From the NCBI GenBank assembly GCA_033239525.1, contig BSYO01000005.1:22550519-22614518 (forward strand): DNA of 64,000 nt. The letters are read 5' to 3'. Source of the DNA: Nepenthes gracilis (lineage: Eukaryota; Streptophyta; Magnoliopsida; Caryophyllales; Nepenthaceae). How positions within the stretch are numbered: the stretch's first letter is position 1; the number at the start of each line of letters is the position of its first letter. The notes beneath the pieces were generated by a model. That model searched no databases, had not been told where the DNA came from, and saw only the letters and a list, made by a program, of their open reading frames with translations. Positions 23,873 to 34,974 of the stretch are shown here, piece after piece. The position numbers were made by a program, and so were the translations under genes.

Positions 23873-24245
23873 ATCCCTAATCAAATTTTGAATCCGAAAG
23901 AAGGTTGACCCATATCCATTGGCCGTCTTTGGCCAAATTCCAAAGAACTTTGTATGAGCCGTAAGTGACGCGTGGCCATTAGCCGGCCTGTCAGGTTAAA
24001 AGTGGACACGTGTCTTCATACGGTTGAACTACTATCCCAACCCTTAATACGTCAGAAGATTTGTTCAAAAGAGGCCCATTTGGGATGTGACACGTAGCAG
24101 GAATAATGGCGTGGGTTTAAGGCATTTTACACCTTGCCGTTTAAGTTTTCCTCCTCTACACTTAGTATTTTTCACGCCTTCTGCTCTGTCTCTTCGTCTT
24201 CAACCCGCTTTCATTTCAAAAAGAAAACCCTAATCCTTCTTAAAC

Positions 24246-25811
24246 ATGGCTTTTATCGCTGTTGTCGATATCCCTTCTTTCTCTCCGAGAGAACAACGTA
24301 AAAGAGCTGTACATTGAGTTCAACATCCCCAAAGACATCACGTGGAGGGTTCTAGATAAGGACGACAGGGTCTTCTCTCCGCCAGCGGGACACGTAACGG
24401 TGTATGAGGCCCACATGAGGAGTGGTCTCCGTCTTCCTCTTCCGAACGACTTATAGTCGATCCTCCAGGCTTTACGTGTTCCCATTGCCCAGCTCCATGC
24501 CAATGCTATACGGTATATTTGCACATTTTGTATCTTTCTCCGTAAGCATTCTACGCGGTTAACGATGTCTATGGTGAAGGGGTTGTTCAAGATAAACCAA
24601 GGAGGAAAGTGAATCTCCCCGGTTCCATGTAGTGACCTAAAGGTTAATACGGCCATCTATGACTCACTGAAAAATTGGAAGAACTGGTTCTTCTTTGTCA
24701 GGTTGACTGAAACCTAGCCCCTGGTAAAGGATTGGGGCCAAGTGCTAGAGGTTTATACGGGAACGCCATCTGTGGCGAAAACAGCGTCTTTGGAGTGGCT
24801 GACCAAACTAGTCAAAACTCATCTCTCTGACTTCAAGAGAGATTTCTTGGTCTATAGGGTAGAGACCAAGAAGGTAAACTGGGGACCGCCTTCCCTTGTT
24901 TAGAAGTTCAAGGCACCGCCACCGGCGGTTATGATGCGACCGGAGGAGTTCAGGGGCCTGCTCATCCGTCCCCATCTGACGGACGACGACTTCATCGGCC
25001 CAAGACCCAAGAGGATAGCTGTGGAGACGCCCTCCTCATCGTCTTCAGGGCCCGACTATGTTGCTGTTGGAATTTGCAGCGGTCCCGACTGCGCCACCGG
25101 GATGGAGAAGTCATTTGAGGACCTGCCGAAAACTGGGGCCGAAGGCATTATTCTGACGCGACCTGTGCCACAAGTAGTTCTTCGAGCGGCGCCGACGGAG
25201 ATTTTACCAGAGCCAACCTGTGAGCCGTCGGCGGAGGTGCAGGAGCCGTCGATTAACTTACCACCCATGTAGGGGCAATGAGCAACCTGTGATTGACCTT
25301 GATCCTCCCTGCGGCCGCAACGGAGGTCGTCGGGGCAAGCTTTTGCCGCCATGGATGACATTGATGAGAGGCTCCAGAGGACATCCCGAGAGGAGGCCGC
25401 CCGCCACCGCTCAGAGGCATTGCTTCCACCCACCGCCGCGGAGCCCGAGCTGAAACTGATAGGCCCGCACGGAGAGTCTGGGATGTATAATTTTCTATGA
25501 TACTTTCTGCATAACTTCTCATTTAAAATTTCTGATTTGTTTTGTTCTTTGGTGTAGAAGGAGAAGCTGCTGGCTGCCATTGCAAAGGTGATTGACTAGC
25601 GAGACCGGATGATCTCTGACAGGGAGGTAGAGATCGCCTGGCTGGACGCGAAGCTGGCAGCTTCGGGGGTGGCGCACCGGTTTGATGTCGCCGCCTTGCA
25701 GACCGTTCTGGCCGATTAGAGGCCGAGAATGCTAGTCTGAAAGAGGAGAATGCTCAGTTGCGGGAGGAGAACGAGCGGATCACCGAGTGTCTTCGCCAAC
25801 TTGGAGGGTAG
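24246..25811 (+). pseudogene. Antisense gene of the Tat-like element (putative gypsy-type transposon domain), copy 1
   Basis: Runs opposite to pol. It starts ATGGCTTTT (24246) after a leader with AAAACCCTAATCC. The N-terminal half shows a pattern like the Pfam 'putative gypsy type transposon' domain: YEAHMRSGLRLPLPNDL then LRVPIAQLHANAIRYI (about 24400-24520), broken by frameshifts and stops. A Pro/Ser/Ala-rich middle follows. An AT-rich 73-bp segment, GTATAA...GGTGTAG (25485-25557), looks like an intron in sense with this gene. Then comes a coiled coil with EENAQLREENERI (25725-25800) and stop TAG 25809-25811. AATAAA at 26093-26098 could be its poly(A) signal. Two related copies lie at 33755-34370 and 34975-36780. 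The function is unknown. Confidence 0.65.
25485..25557 (+). other. Predicted intron in the antisense gene, copy 1
   Basis: GT at 25485-25486 and AG at 25556-25557, with a T-rich run before the acceptor. It is AT-rich inside a GC-rich context. Introns of similar length sit at the same position, upstream of the coiled coil, at 34021-34090 and 36453-36532. Confidence 0.55.
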
Positions 25812-26426
25812 CTGACCGAGCTGGAGAACTGCCTGAGCCTCTGGATACGCCCCCACGAGATTTACCAGTTGATGTGGTCGCGGATGTGGGAATGGGTCAA
25901 TATATGTTGGCGTATTACGTGGCTTATTGACCCTAATTTTTCGATGGACCTGCTCAATATGTCAAACAGGTCCGCCTAGACCTGCGAAAGTCTCATAAGG
26001 GATCCGAGAGATGGTGAGGCGCCGCCTCCCTAGCCTTTTGTCAATTTTTGGTCTTTCCTTTGTATCATGTATAATGTAATACATTTGAAAGCAATAAAAT
26101 GAGAATTCTCCTACTTTGTGTCTATTTCTTTTTACTACTTTGTGCTTGCATGCTTGTTGTACTGAACGGCCAACTCAATTGGCTAACGGCCATTGCATTG
26201 CTGCCAAAGGAGTGAAACCCTTAGGTTTTTTTGTAGGCGGTTGTGTATGTGTCAACCAGCCTAGTAGTGGCGGCTTGTGAGTAAAGCCTGATGGAGCTAC
26301 CCAAGTGTTGACTTAGGCGACCAGCCTTGGAGAAGAAATTTTTTCCATTTGACCATCGTTGACTGATCACGCTATCTTCTTGTAAATGAGGTCATTGCGT
26401 GTGTTGTGTTAGCCCTCTAAGATTTT

Positions 26427-26665
26427 GACCGCTAACGGGTCATTTGAATGACCAAAGTTTAGATTTGACCATCTATGAGCCGCCTGGATAACCAGGGTTT
26501 AATACGACCACTAATGAGCCACTCGGATGACCGAAGTTTATACTAAACCGCTTATGGGCTACCTGGATGACCGGGGTTTGAATACGACCGCTAATAGGCC
26601 CCTCGGATGACCGAGGTCCATATTCGACCACTTATGGGCCGCCTGAATGACTAGGGTTTAGTAAC
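26427..26665. repeat. 40-bp tandem repeat array
   Basis: Six direct units of 39-40 bp, pattern GACC(G/A)CT-ATG(A/G)GCC, then a TGGATGACC-GGGTTT tail. Some odd and even units look more alike, which hints at an 80-bp higher-order unit. It lies between integrase and the antisense gene's poly(A) signal. Confidence 0.85.
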
Positions 26666-26967
26666 GAGAGGATGAAAACCCTCTCGACTTAGGGAAGTTT
26701 AGGTTGGGTAAACCTATAAGGCAAACACATATATATACATGCACACAAAAAATGGAAGGTAGTATGCTAAGGAAATACTTATTTTGACCAATTGAAACAA
26801 GCAGGCGAATGCGTACACTCAATAATGCAAATACATACCCGGGTCCCTTATTGGAAATAGTGTTTGAGGTGGATCACGTTCCACGTTCATGGGACCAATT
26901 TTTCGTCCTAGTTTCGAAGTTTGTACGCTCTATTTTGTAGGACTACGGAGACTAGGAAAGGCTCTTC

Positions 26968-29900
26968 TCAATTAGTGGAGAGCTTGTTGCGGTCGGCCAA
27001 CTTGCTTGTAGCGTCGACACCTCGTAGGATCAGGTCCCCAATATCGAATTGTCGCGCCTTTACCTTTTTGTTGTAGTATCGGGTGATTTGGTATTGATAG
27101 GACGCTGTCCGTATTCTGGCGGTGTCGCAGGCTTCGTCTAACAAGTTTAGGTGTTCCCTAATTTTCTGAGAGTTACCCTGTAGGTCAAACGATTCCACCC
27201 TAAGACTTGGAAGTCCGATTTCGACTGGGATTACCGCTTTAGTCCCGTAACAGAGACTGAAGGGTGTCCGTGCATTGATTCTTTTGGGATTATCCAGTAA
27301 GACCAGAGAACTGAGGGGAGCTCGTCTACCCATGAGCCTCCGTGCGTCTTCCAGCTTGGTCTTTAACCCGTGGAGTAGCGTTCGGTTTGTGACATCCACC
27401 TATCCATTCGCTTGGGGGGTATGCTACCGAAATGTGAACTAGCTTGATACCAAGGCTGGCGTAATATTTGGTGAATCGTTTCCCCGAGAATTGGGTCCCG
27501 TTGTCGATCACAATGACCTTTGGGATGCCAAATCTGCAAATAATGTTCTAGCGAAGGAATTCAAGAGCATTGTGTTATGTAATTGTCGCCAGTGGGATGA
27601 CCTCAACCCACTTGGTGAAGTAGTCGATGCCTACGATGATGAACTTCCTTTACCCCATAATAATGGAAAATGGGCCCAGAATATCGAGCCCCCATTGTGA
27701 GAAGGGCCAAGGGGCCTGAAGTGTCTTCAGGTCAGCGGACGGCTGGTGGTGAAGGTTACTGTGAAGCTGACAGCTTTCACACTTTTTCACAAATTTGAGC
27801 GTGTCTTTTTTCATCGAGGGCTAGTAGTAGTCCTGCCGCATGATCTTAAAGGCTAAGTTTTTTCCGCCAACATGCGCTCCACAAATCCCGAGGTGCACTT
27901 CGCCCAAGGCGTAGTCAGCCTCTTCGGGAGTTAGGCGTCGGAGGTATGTGGTTGAGTAACCACGGCGATATAGCCGCCCGTGAACTACAGTATACCAACC
28001 AGCTGTCTTTTTGATTCGCTTTGCCTTCTCTGCGTCTTCTGACAACGATCCGTCAGCCAGATAGTTAAAGTAGGGTGTCATCCAGTTTTTCGTTTCGAAA
28101 ATCTACATCGTCTCCTACTTCTCGATGCTGGGAGCGTTTAGAATCTCCCTCATATCCCTCAAATACTGTTCTGAATTTTCGGCTACAGCGGCGCTAGTCA
28201 GCTGGTCCGCCTTATAGTTTTCAATTCTGGAAACATGAACCAGAATTAGTTTGTTAAAACCCTAGGCGGCCTCCCTCGCCTTTGCCAGGTACTTGGCCAT
28301 GTGAGGGTTGCTTACCTTGAAGTCTCCACTAACCTGGTTAACGATCAGTTTGGAGTCCCTGTAGACCGCCAATCTCTTAGCAGAGCACTCCTTTGCTAAT
28401 TGTAATCTGGCTAATAGGGCTTCGTATTCGACAACATTGTTGGTTGCTGAAAAATCGAGTCTAAGGGAATACTTCACCTCAAACCCGTCTAGGGTCGTGA
28501 GGACCACTCCAATGCCACTACCGGTGTTCGTAGACGATCCATCTACGTGGAGTACCCATTTTGGAACTCCGTCAAACTATACCGCGGCTTTTGCGGGCTA
28601 TTCTTTGAGAATTGGGGTCGTGGTCTCAACAATATAGTCGGCCAGAGGCTGCGCTTTTACAGCAGATCTGGGCTGGAATTCGATATCAAACTCGCCCAAC
28701 TCGATAGCCCATTTTACCAGCCGTCTAGAAACGTCGGGTTTCTGGAGTATATTTTTCAAAGATTAATCGGTGAGGACCACTATACGGTGTGCCTGAAAGT
28801 ATGGCCTTAACTTTCACGCAAAGAATATAAGTGCAAAGGCTAGCTTTTCCGCGTGTGAGTAGCATGACTCTGGGCCAGTCAACGTTTTACTCACGTAGTA
28901 GACCGACCATTGAGTGTCGGAGTCCTAGTGTACGAGGACAAAATTGAGGGATACCTCCGACACCGCCAAGTAAAGATACAGCTCTTCTCTGCCCTTGGAC
29001 GACACTAGCAAAGGGTGGTGCCGGCGATACCGCTTTTAATTCATCAAGGCTATCTCGGCGATCATTGTCCATTGAAATCCGTTGGATTTTTTCCCTCTTA
29101 GGGTCTTAAAGGAGGGCTAGTACTTGTCGTCAGACTTCGCGAGGGAGTTGGACAATCTTTGCTAATCGTCCCAATCAATCCGGATGTTTTACGCTCCGCG
29201 CAGGAAGCCATGTCTGCAAGGGCCTTAATCTTCTCTGGGTTTACCTCAATCCCCCGTTAGAAGATGAAACCCAAGAATTTACCAAAGGCTACCCTGAAGA
29301 CACACTTAGCCGGGTTCAACTTCATGTGATGCTTGCGGAGCACCTCAAACGACTCTATTAGGTCGCGGATGTGGTCGCCGGTGACCCTACTCTTGACGAG
29401 CATGTCATCGACGTAAACCTCTATGTTGTGACCGCTTTGTTTTTCAAACATCTTGTTGACCAGTCGTTGATAGGTTGCTCCAACGTTTTTCAGTCCGAAT
29501 GGCATCACTTTGTAACAATAGGTGCCTTGATTCGTCATGAACGTGGTGTGCTCCTTGTCTACCGCACTCATTTTGATTCGGTTGTAATCCGAATAGGCGT
29601 CCCTGAAGCTTAGCAGCTCATGTCCGGCTGTCGAGTCAACCAGCAGGTCGATCCTGAGCAAGGGAAAGCTATCCTTTGGGTAAGCTTTGTTGATGTTGGT
29701 AAAATCAACGCACATCCGTAATTTTCCATTGCTATTCTTTACTAGGACATCGTTAGAGAGCCAATCCAAATAGTGGACTTCTCTAATAAATCCTGCGTCC
29801 AACAATTTCTTCACCTCCTCCCAGATGGCAATCGGTTTTTCTACGGAGTGGTTCCTCCGCTTCCACCTGACGGGCTTTCGGCCAGTATCAAGCCCCAACT

Positions 29901-30352
29901 TGTGGACCATCACCTCAACCAGAATTCTAGGCATGTCTGTTGGAGTTCCACGTGAAAATATCAGCGTTCCATCGCAGGAACGCGATCAATTCATCGCATA
30001 GTGTTTCGGCAAGTGAGCCTCCGATCTGTACACATCTTTCCCTTTCCTCCGGGTTCAGTGGGACTAGATCTGTGGCTTCGCCGGATTGCGTTTGTTGTAG
30101 GGTTGTCTCATCTCGATGATCGAGTTCCCCAACCATTCTAGTACTGCCGATATGGGCAATTTGAGACATGTAACATGTCCACGCATTAACTTTGTCGCCT
30201 AACACCTCTCCTATACCGTAAGGTGTTGGGAATTTCATCTTGAGGTGTGGAATCGAGGTGACCGCCTCAAACACTATTAAGCACGGTCTGCCTAGTATAG
30301 CGTCATAAACAGAGTGCAGGTTGATATGGTAGGAATTGAGAAGATTTGACAC
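26968..30352 (-). pseudogene. Ty3/gypsy pol: protease end, reverse transcriptase, RNase H, integrase
   Basis: Read on the minus strand. The protease end and linker cover 30352-29927 ([18 protein letters not shown]). Reverse transcriptase is open from 29934 to 29257 with LRMCVDFTNINKAYPKD, YKVMPFGLKNVGATYQR and the catalytic YVDD at 29415-29404. RNase H is at about 28507-28262 (NNVVEYEALLARL). The integrase zinc-binding part is at 28081-27821 (HLGICGAHVGGKNLAFKIM) and the core at about 27511-26968 (DNGTQFSGKRF). Stops separate several blocks, so it is not functional, but reverse transcriptase has one long clean frame. gag is absent. Confidence 0.9.
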
Positions 30353-30732
30353 CTTTCTTATGGGAAAGACGCTGATATTGTCAACGTCCTATTTGGAACT
30401 GGTTGGATTTATGGAAGGCGTAAAGTTAGGAAAATAGTTGTTGCTAATCGCCTGCTGGAGCATGGGCCCAAGTGGGCCCGGTCCGTGAATTGCCTTTTTA
30501 TTCTTATCCTTATTCTACAGTGATCCTCGGCCAACGCACGGATTAGACAAACCCCGAGCATGGGTAGGCCGCCTACACCGTGCGCCAATGGCCAACGAGT
30601 TGACCGTCTGATGCGTGTTTGGGCCTTTCAAAAATTTGGCTATCATTTCCTATTGGGCCAACGTTGACCGTCCAACAATGGATTTGGGCAGTCTTTAACT
30701 ATTGGGCCAGTTCATTTACAGTACACCCATCA
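30335..30732 (-). repeat. Truncated 5' LTR of the Tat-like element
   Basis: Aligns with 23095-23492, the distal 398 bp of the complete LTR. The inner 690 bp are missing and the sequence passes directly into protease near 30335. The outer end (CACCCATCA) and its target duplication are intact, so the deletion followed integration. Confidence 0.8.
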
Positions 30733-31367
30733 AATTTTGTGATATTTGCAAGAGGAAGAGTAAAGTGAATAAATATTCAAGTTTAAAGTCTCTTCTTCCT
30801 GTTCTCACTCTACAAATTTATCATCTTATGTTCCATCAAAAAATGTTACTAAAACATCCATTTACAAACATAAAGTTAGCCAAATACAAATTTAAATTTA
30901 TCCTCACCTTCAGAATCTGGATCAGATTTTCTCATCTGCAACTTTTACGTGTTGTTTGCCCCACCATTCAAGAGATTCTAGAAAGCCAAAAGATCGTTAT
31001 ATGTACTTTATATGGCACGCCCATAAAAAGGAAAGGACAACTCAAAAACACAGACCATGAAAACAAATCATTGTCCTTCCCAGAGAAAGAACTACCACTA
31101 AAGATTTCACGTCGCTCCATGGCACCTTCTTCTTAAGTGATCCTCCTTTCACAACTTCAGCACACAGTCTCTGTTCATCATCCTTCTTAGACAAAAATGA
31201 ACCACTACAAATTTTGTGTCGCTCTGCAGCCTCTTCTTTGTAACTGATCTTTGCTTCATGACTTCATGGCACACCCCGTTATTATTATCCTTCTCAGAGG
31301 AAGAATGAACCATTACAAATTTCGTGTCACTCCACAGCATCTTCTTTGAAAGTGATCCTCCTTTCAC
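30733..31367. repeat. Right end of block A with an imperfect ~105-bp repeat
   Basis: Aligns with 58535-59168. The last 280 bases contain about three imperfect units, each with a CATCCTTCTCAGAGAAAGAA-type box, a CCACTACAAATTTTGTGTCGC-type box, CTTCTTTG and TTTCACAACTTC. Short minus-strand frames repeat SEKD and SLRRMM motifs. I cannot tell whether this is an old coding exon or non-coding. Confidence 0.45.
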
Positions 31368-31868
31368 ATTAAATTGGGAGATTCGTGGGCTAATATATTG
31401 AAAGAATTGTCCATCATATTGGGAGATCAAAATTTAGATTTTATCTGATTTCGGTGAAATTCACGGAACCAGTAAACAAAATGCAATGCTCTGTTTGCAT
31501 CCCAAATAGGGTACATCAGCTTCTCTTTCATTTAGTTCATATTGTTCACTCTTGGCTGGAGTACACAGGTAGGATTGACTACTAAAATATGTAATTGATG
31601 TTCGCATGTCTCAATTTCATGAGATTTGGCTGAAATTTTGGTTTAGGGAAGCTTAGGACAAGCAGAGCCTTCGGCTCAAATGAAACGGGATTTCTGGCTT
31701 CATATTAAATTAATGCTCAAATCTTGATACAATAATGTTACATAATTTTCTGACTTGCAAATTAATAAATAAAAACTGGATGATTTTATTTGGTGAGAAG
31801 CAAACGAAGTGCGAAGAACAGAATCTCGCATTTTGGGCTCTTGAAGAGAAAGGTGAACAGTGTTATAT
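31368..31868. other. Spacer between the duplicated blocks
   Basis: Unrelated to the matching position after block B. No coding frame, repeat or recognisable element was seen. Confidence 0.5.
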
Positions 31869-32240
31869 ATATATACACGCACACGTTAGTATGTATACAC
31901 AGGTATGTATTGGTTTATACAGGTATGTGTATGTGCTGCTGACTCTGTGTGTAGCGTGTGCTGCTGTGTGGTTGTGTGCAGACTGTGCTGCTGCGTTGGC
32001 GTGGGCGTGTGCAGCGTGTGTTCGTGTGTGTGTGAGTATAAGTGTGCAGTGTGCTACTAGGTGTGTATATGTTGCCTCGTGTGTGTGGGTATGAATATAA
32101 GCAGCGTGTGTTGTTGTGTGTGCATGCACTGGGTCTGTATGCATGTATGTGCAGCAGGTGTGCTGTGTGTATGGGCAGTGGTAGTAAAAGTATGAGTGTG
32201 TGTATTGGGAGTAAGTGTGACTATATATGTGTATGTATTG
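31869..32240. repeat. Imperfect TG-rich simple-sequence tract (~370 bp)
   Basis: A long degenerate (TG)n / TGTATG / GTGCTG tract, purine-pyrimidine alternating over most of its length. Open frames on both strands here arise from the low complexity and are not genes. Confidence 0.8.
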
Positions 32241-33449
32241 AAATTACAAGTTTGAAGAAATTAATGGCAACTATTATTTTGATTGGACAATTGTGAAATT
32301 AGCCAAATAGTTGAGTAATATGAGAAATTGTGACCTTATTTGGTAGCGCCAAAATAGCATGTATTTTTGATAGCATTAGAGATAAAATTGAAATATCGGG
32401 TGAGTTAGAAATGATTTAATAAAATATTATAGCATTTGATTGTATATTCAAACTTTTCTTGAACTCTCTCTCTCTCCTATGATGAATGATTCTTTATGTT
32501 GAAATTAATCACGTACTTTATGGATAAGTAAAGGGGAATATACGAAAAGACTCTACGGCATCCAAACGAATTTAAATTCGTAAGATCTTAGAATAGTAAA
32601 TGTTTTTTCAACACCTATTCTATTTCGGAGGTTAAGGTCGAGGTCGTTGATGTTAAGGAAGAATACTTATAACTTAGTGACCATCGTAGATGATGATATC
32701 AGGGATATCATTGACGAAGGATATCAGAGATAGAATGAGTATGTTACAAGTACAGCCTCTGAAAAGATTGTAGGGATACTATAGATATCGAGTAACCTTG
32801 TAGTACTTACACAGTCATTGAGGACATAAATACGCGGCATTTTGTTCACTATTATAGAATAAGGTCCATGGAGATTATTGTTATCTCGTACAGTTGTGAC
32901 CTCGTATTGAGCTGATGATCAAATTTGGTAGAATCCATATTACATTTCAGTTATTCAGTTGTTTATATAACTTTTGGATCGTAGGCATGATATATTATTG
33001 AATCTCGGATAATACATTGTATACCACATATTATTATTGATTTTATATATCTGATATTATAATCTGATATATTTATTTGTATTCTTATATTGTTATTTAT
33101 ATTACTTGTTGGATATTTGACTCACTCTTATATTTTTTTAACTTTAGATTAAAAAGGTATCGTAAGTGCTGGTCAAAATTTATGGAATTATTGTTGAGTA
33201 CCAGATAGAGACGATTATGAAGTTAGCAACATATGAGCAAAGATGGAAAATATTTCTTTGATTATAAATGTTTTATAAATTAATGTATTTATGATAATTA
33301 TTTATGATATGATAATTTCTAATGATTTGAACATTTTGAGTTTATATATATTGATAAATTTTAGAATTTATATTGAATAAATGATGAATTCAAATGATTT
33401 GAGATATTTGCATGAGGATGGTCTAGGGACTCAAGCTCGGGTCATTACA
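32241..33449 (-). other. AT-rich spacer ending in a probable LTR edge
   Basis: Mostly AT-rich without coding sequence. The last bases, GGACTCAAGCTCGGGTCATTACA (ending 33449), read on the minus strand as TGTAATGACCCGAGC. That is a typical start of a plant gypsy LTR, so the segment may include a minus-oriented LTR. The other end was not found. Confidence 0.3.
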
Positions 33450-33754
33450 GCCATCATCTCATGATCTTGGAAAATGATGCCCCAGTACATTAATGGCTGA
33501 GCGGCAGCATCGTATTAATTGAGGTGTCAGAGTGCATTGATTGTGATGCTGTGTGTGGCGTCAAATGCCATGATGATGCTGGCAAAAAGACGTGCCACTT
33601 TGTTTCCTTCAAACAATGTCATTACTGGCAGGGGAGTTTGCTATTTAAACACTGCCCCCAATTGTTTTCTCCATTGCTTGTTGCCTACAAGAGTTTTAGC
33701 CCCTCGGTTTGCCACTTTTCCATTTGGTTGGTTTCTACTCTGGCCCACAAATGA

Positions 33755-34370
33755 TTGATGAGGGCTTCATTTACATCTCTGACCTGCTCGCATGGCCATC
33801 GGGATCAGTCATCTTCCTTCGTACCAGTGTCCTCATCCGAGGAGCCGAGCTCTAATGAGGAGACGTTGGCTGGAGTCGGAGTAGAGGGCTCGGTGGGTGT
33901 AGCGAACACTAAGGAGGAGCATCATTTGAGGCCTCGATTCTTGGACCCCAAGATTTTCGGAGGTGCCTCTTGGTTTCGAGTCGTCGGGCCTTTTCGTTGG
34001 GCATTTTCACCTTTTTGGGGGTAGCGTAAATTTTTGTGTACATGTCTCGTTGATGTAGCTTTTGACTGTCCACTTTCCCTTGTTTGTTAGCCTTGATGTG
34101 CCCCGTTCGACAAAGGAGATAGTTCGTGTGCGACTGGACGAGTTGGAGCGCTAGATTGAGGCTATCATAGTGGAGGTGCAACGAGGCTTGGAGCGAGCTG
34201 TCCATCTCACCCGTGCTTTGTCCAATTCCAAGGAAAGATCAGAAGGGCTCGCCGAGGACCACGCCCAAGCCCTAAAACGGATTGCCTCACTCGAGGACAA
34301 GCTTCGGAGGACTCGGAGGGAGATCGTGGTCCTTCGGCACGAAAATGCACAACTCAGAGGCGGATCCTAA
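33755..34370 (+). pseudogene. Antisense gene of a Tat-like element, copy 2 (3' part)
   Basis: The 3' half of the same kind of gene as 24246-25811. A Ser/Glu-rich segment is followed by a 70-bp intron-like segment (34021-34090; GTAGCG donor, TTTGTTAG acceptor), then a charged coiled coil (LEDKLRRTRREIVVLRHEN, about 34287-34350) ending at TAA 34368-34370. AATAAA at 34455-34460 may be its poly(A) signal. The N-terminal half is missing. Confidence 0.55.
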
Positions 34371-34974
34371 CCGTTGGCAGGAATAGGATCTTGTTTTCAT
34401 CTCTTTATATTTTGAGGCCAATAGTTGCCTTCAGATACACACTCCAAATTTTTCAATAAAACATGTTAAATTGTTTTGGTTATTGTCGCACGTTATGTGT
34501 GATTCGGATGTTTGAGCATCGCACTATGAAGCTCGTCAACTGTCAAATCGGGTGGTGCAGACCCCTGGTGGCTTGCTCTTCTGGCATTCTAGACTCGCAG
34601 CCGTTCGTTCCGAACGCTTGGTCAAGATGGGGGTCGATTGGATCTACCTTGGGCATGCAAGTGTCGTGCGCAGCTAGTCTGCCGTTGTGGAAAACGGTGA
34701 TTCTATGGCCTTGGAAACTGTAGAAATCTCTGCCGGTTAGTCATCCGAGTTTGTCAAATTATCATTACTAGCGTCGTTTGGTTGATGTGCCATGATATCT
34801 TTAGGGCGCGGCATGGGTCTCAGTCATTATGGGTTGTACCCCTTCAACTTCCCCATACAATGTCATTTCGGTGCAAACGGGGTTTTTTAAAACCTTGGGC
34901 CTTTGCCATTTTCGCACAATTTCTCTTTGATTTCAATTGCTTTGCTTTCACAATTTCTTCTTGCTTCATCATCC

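Larger units (their letters stand above)
22409..30732 (-). mobile_element. Tat/Retand-like Ty3/gypsy retrotransposon (8.3 kb)
   Basis: Plus-strand ends TGATGCG and CCCATCA with a perfect 5-bp target duplication AATTT (22404-22408, 30733-30737). Block B shows the empty site (GTAATTTTGTGATA, about 58530). In its own minus orientation it has: a truncated 5' LTR (30732-30335), protease, reverse transcriptase, RNase H and integrase (30352-26968), a 40-bp tandem array, a gene on the opposite (plus) strand, a 46-bp tandem array, a polypurine tract and a 3' LTR (23492-22409). gag, the primer-binding site and two thirds of the 5' LTR are deleted. An antisense gene plus tandem repeats between integrase and 3' LTR is the arrangement known for Tat-lineage elements. 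Confidence 0.85.
5011..31367 (+). repeat. Duplicated block A (carries dioxygenase copy A)
   Basis: Aligns in direct orientation with 44043-59168. The alignment is broken only by insertions present in one copy. In A these are 5576-6641, 7174-8127, about 800 bp in intron 1, 11990-13703, 14170-19064, about 20206-20603, 20950-21806, about 22195-22372 and 22409-30732. Removing the mapped insertions leaves about 8 kb, against about 7.1 kb for block B. The remaining excess is roughly the longer intron 1. The right edge is near 31367, after which the two copies differ completely. The 6642-7173 stretch is AT-rich spacer shared with 46115-46565. Confidence 0.85.

Noticed and set aside
24240..24656. 138-codon minus-strand frame
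   Set aside because: It is the shadow of the plus-strand antisense gene of the Tat-like element, whose domain pattern is recognisable on the other strand.
25056..25580. 174-codon minus-strand frame
   Set aside because: It crosses the predicted intron and the Pro/Ala-rich part of the antisense gene on the other strand; no family resemblance.
31863..32296. Open frames rich in His/Thr or Cys/Val on both strands
   Set aside because: Produced by the TG-rich simple repeat; not coding.
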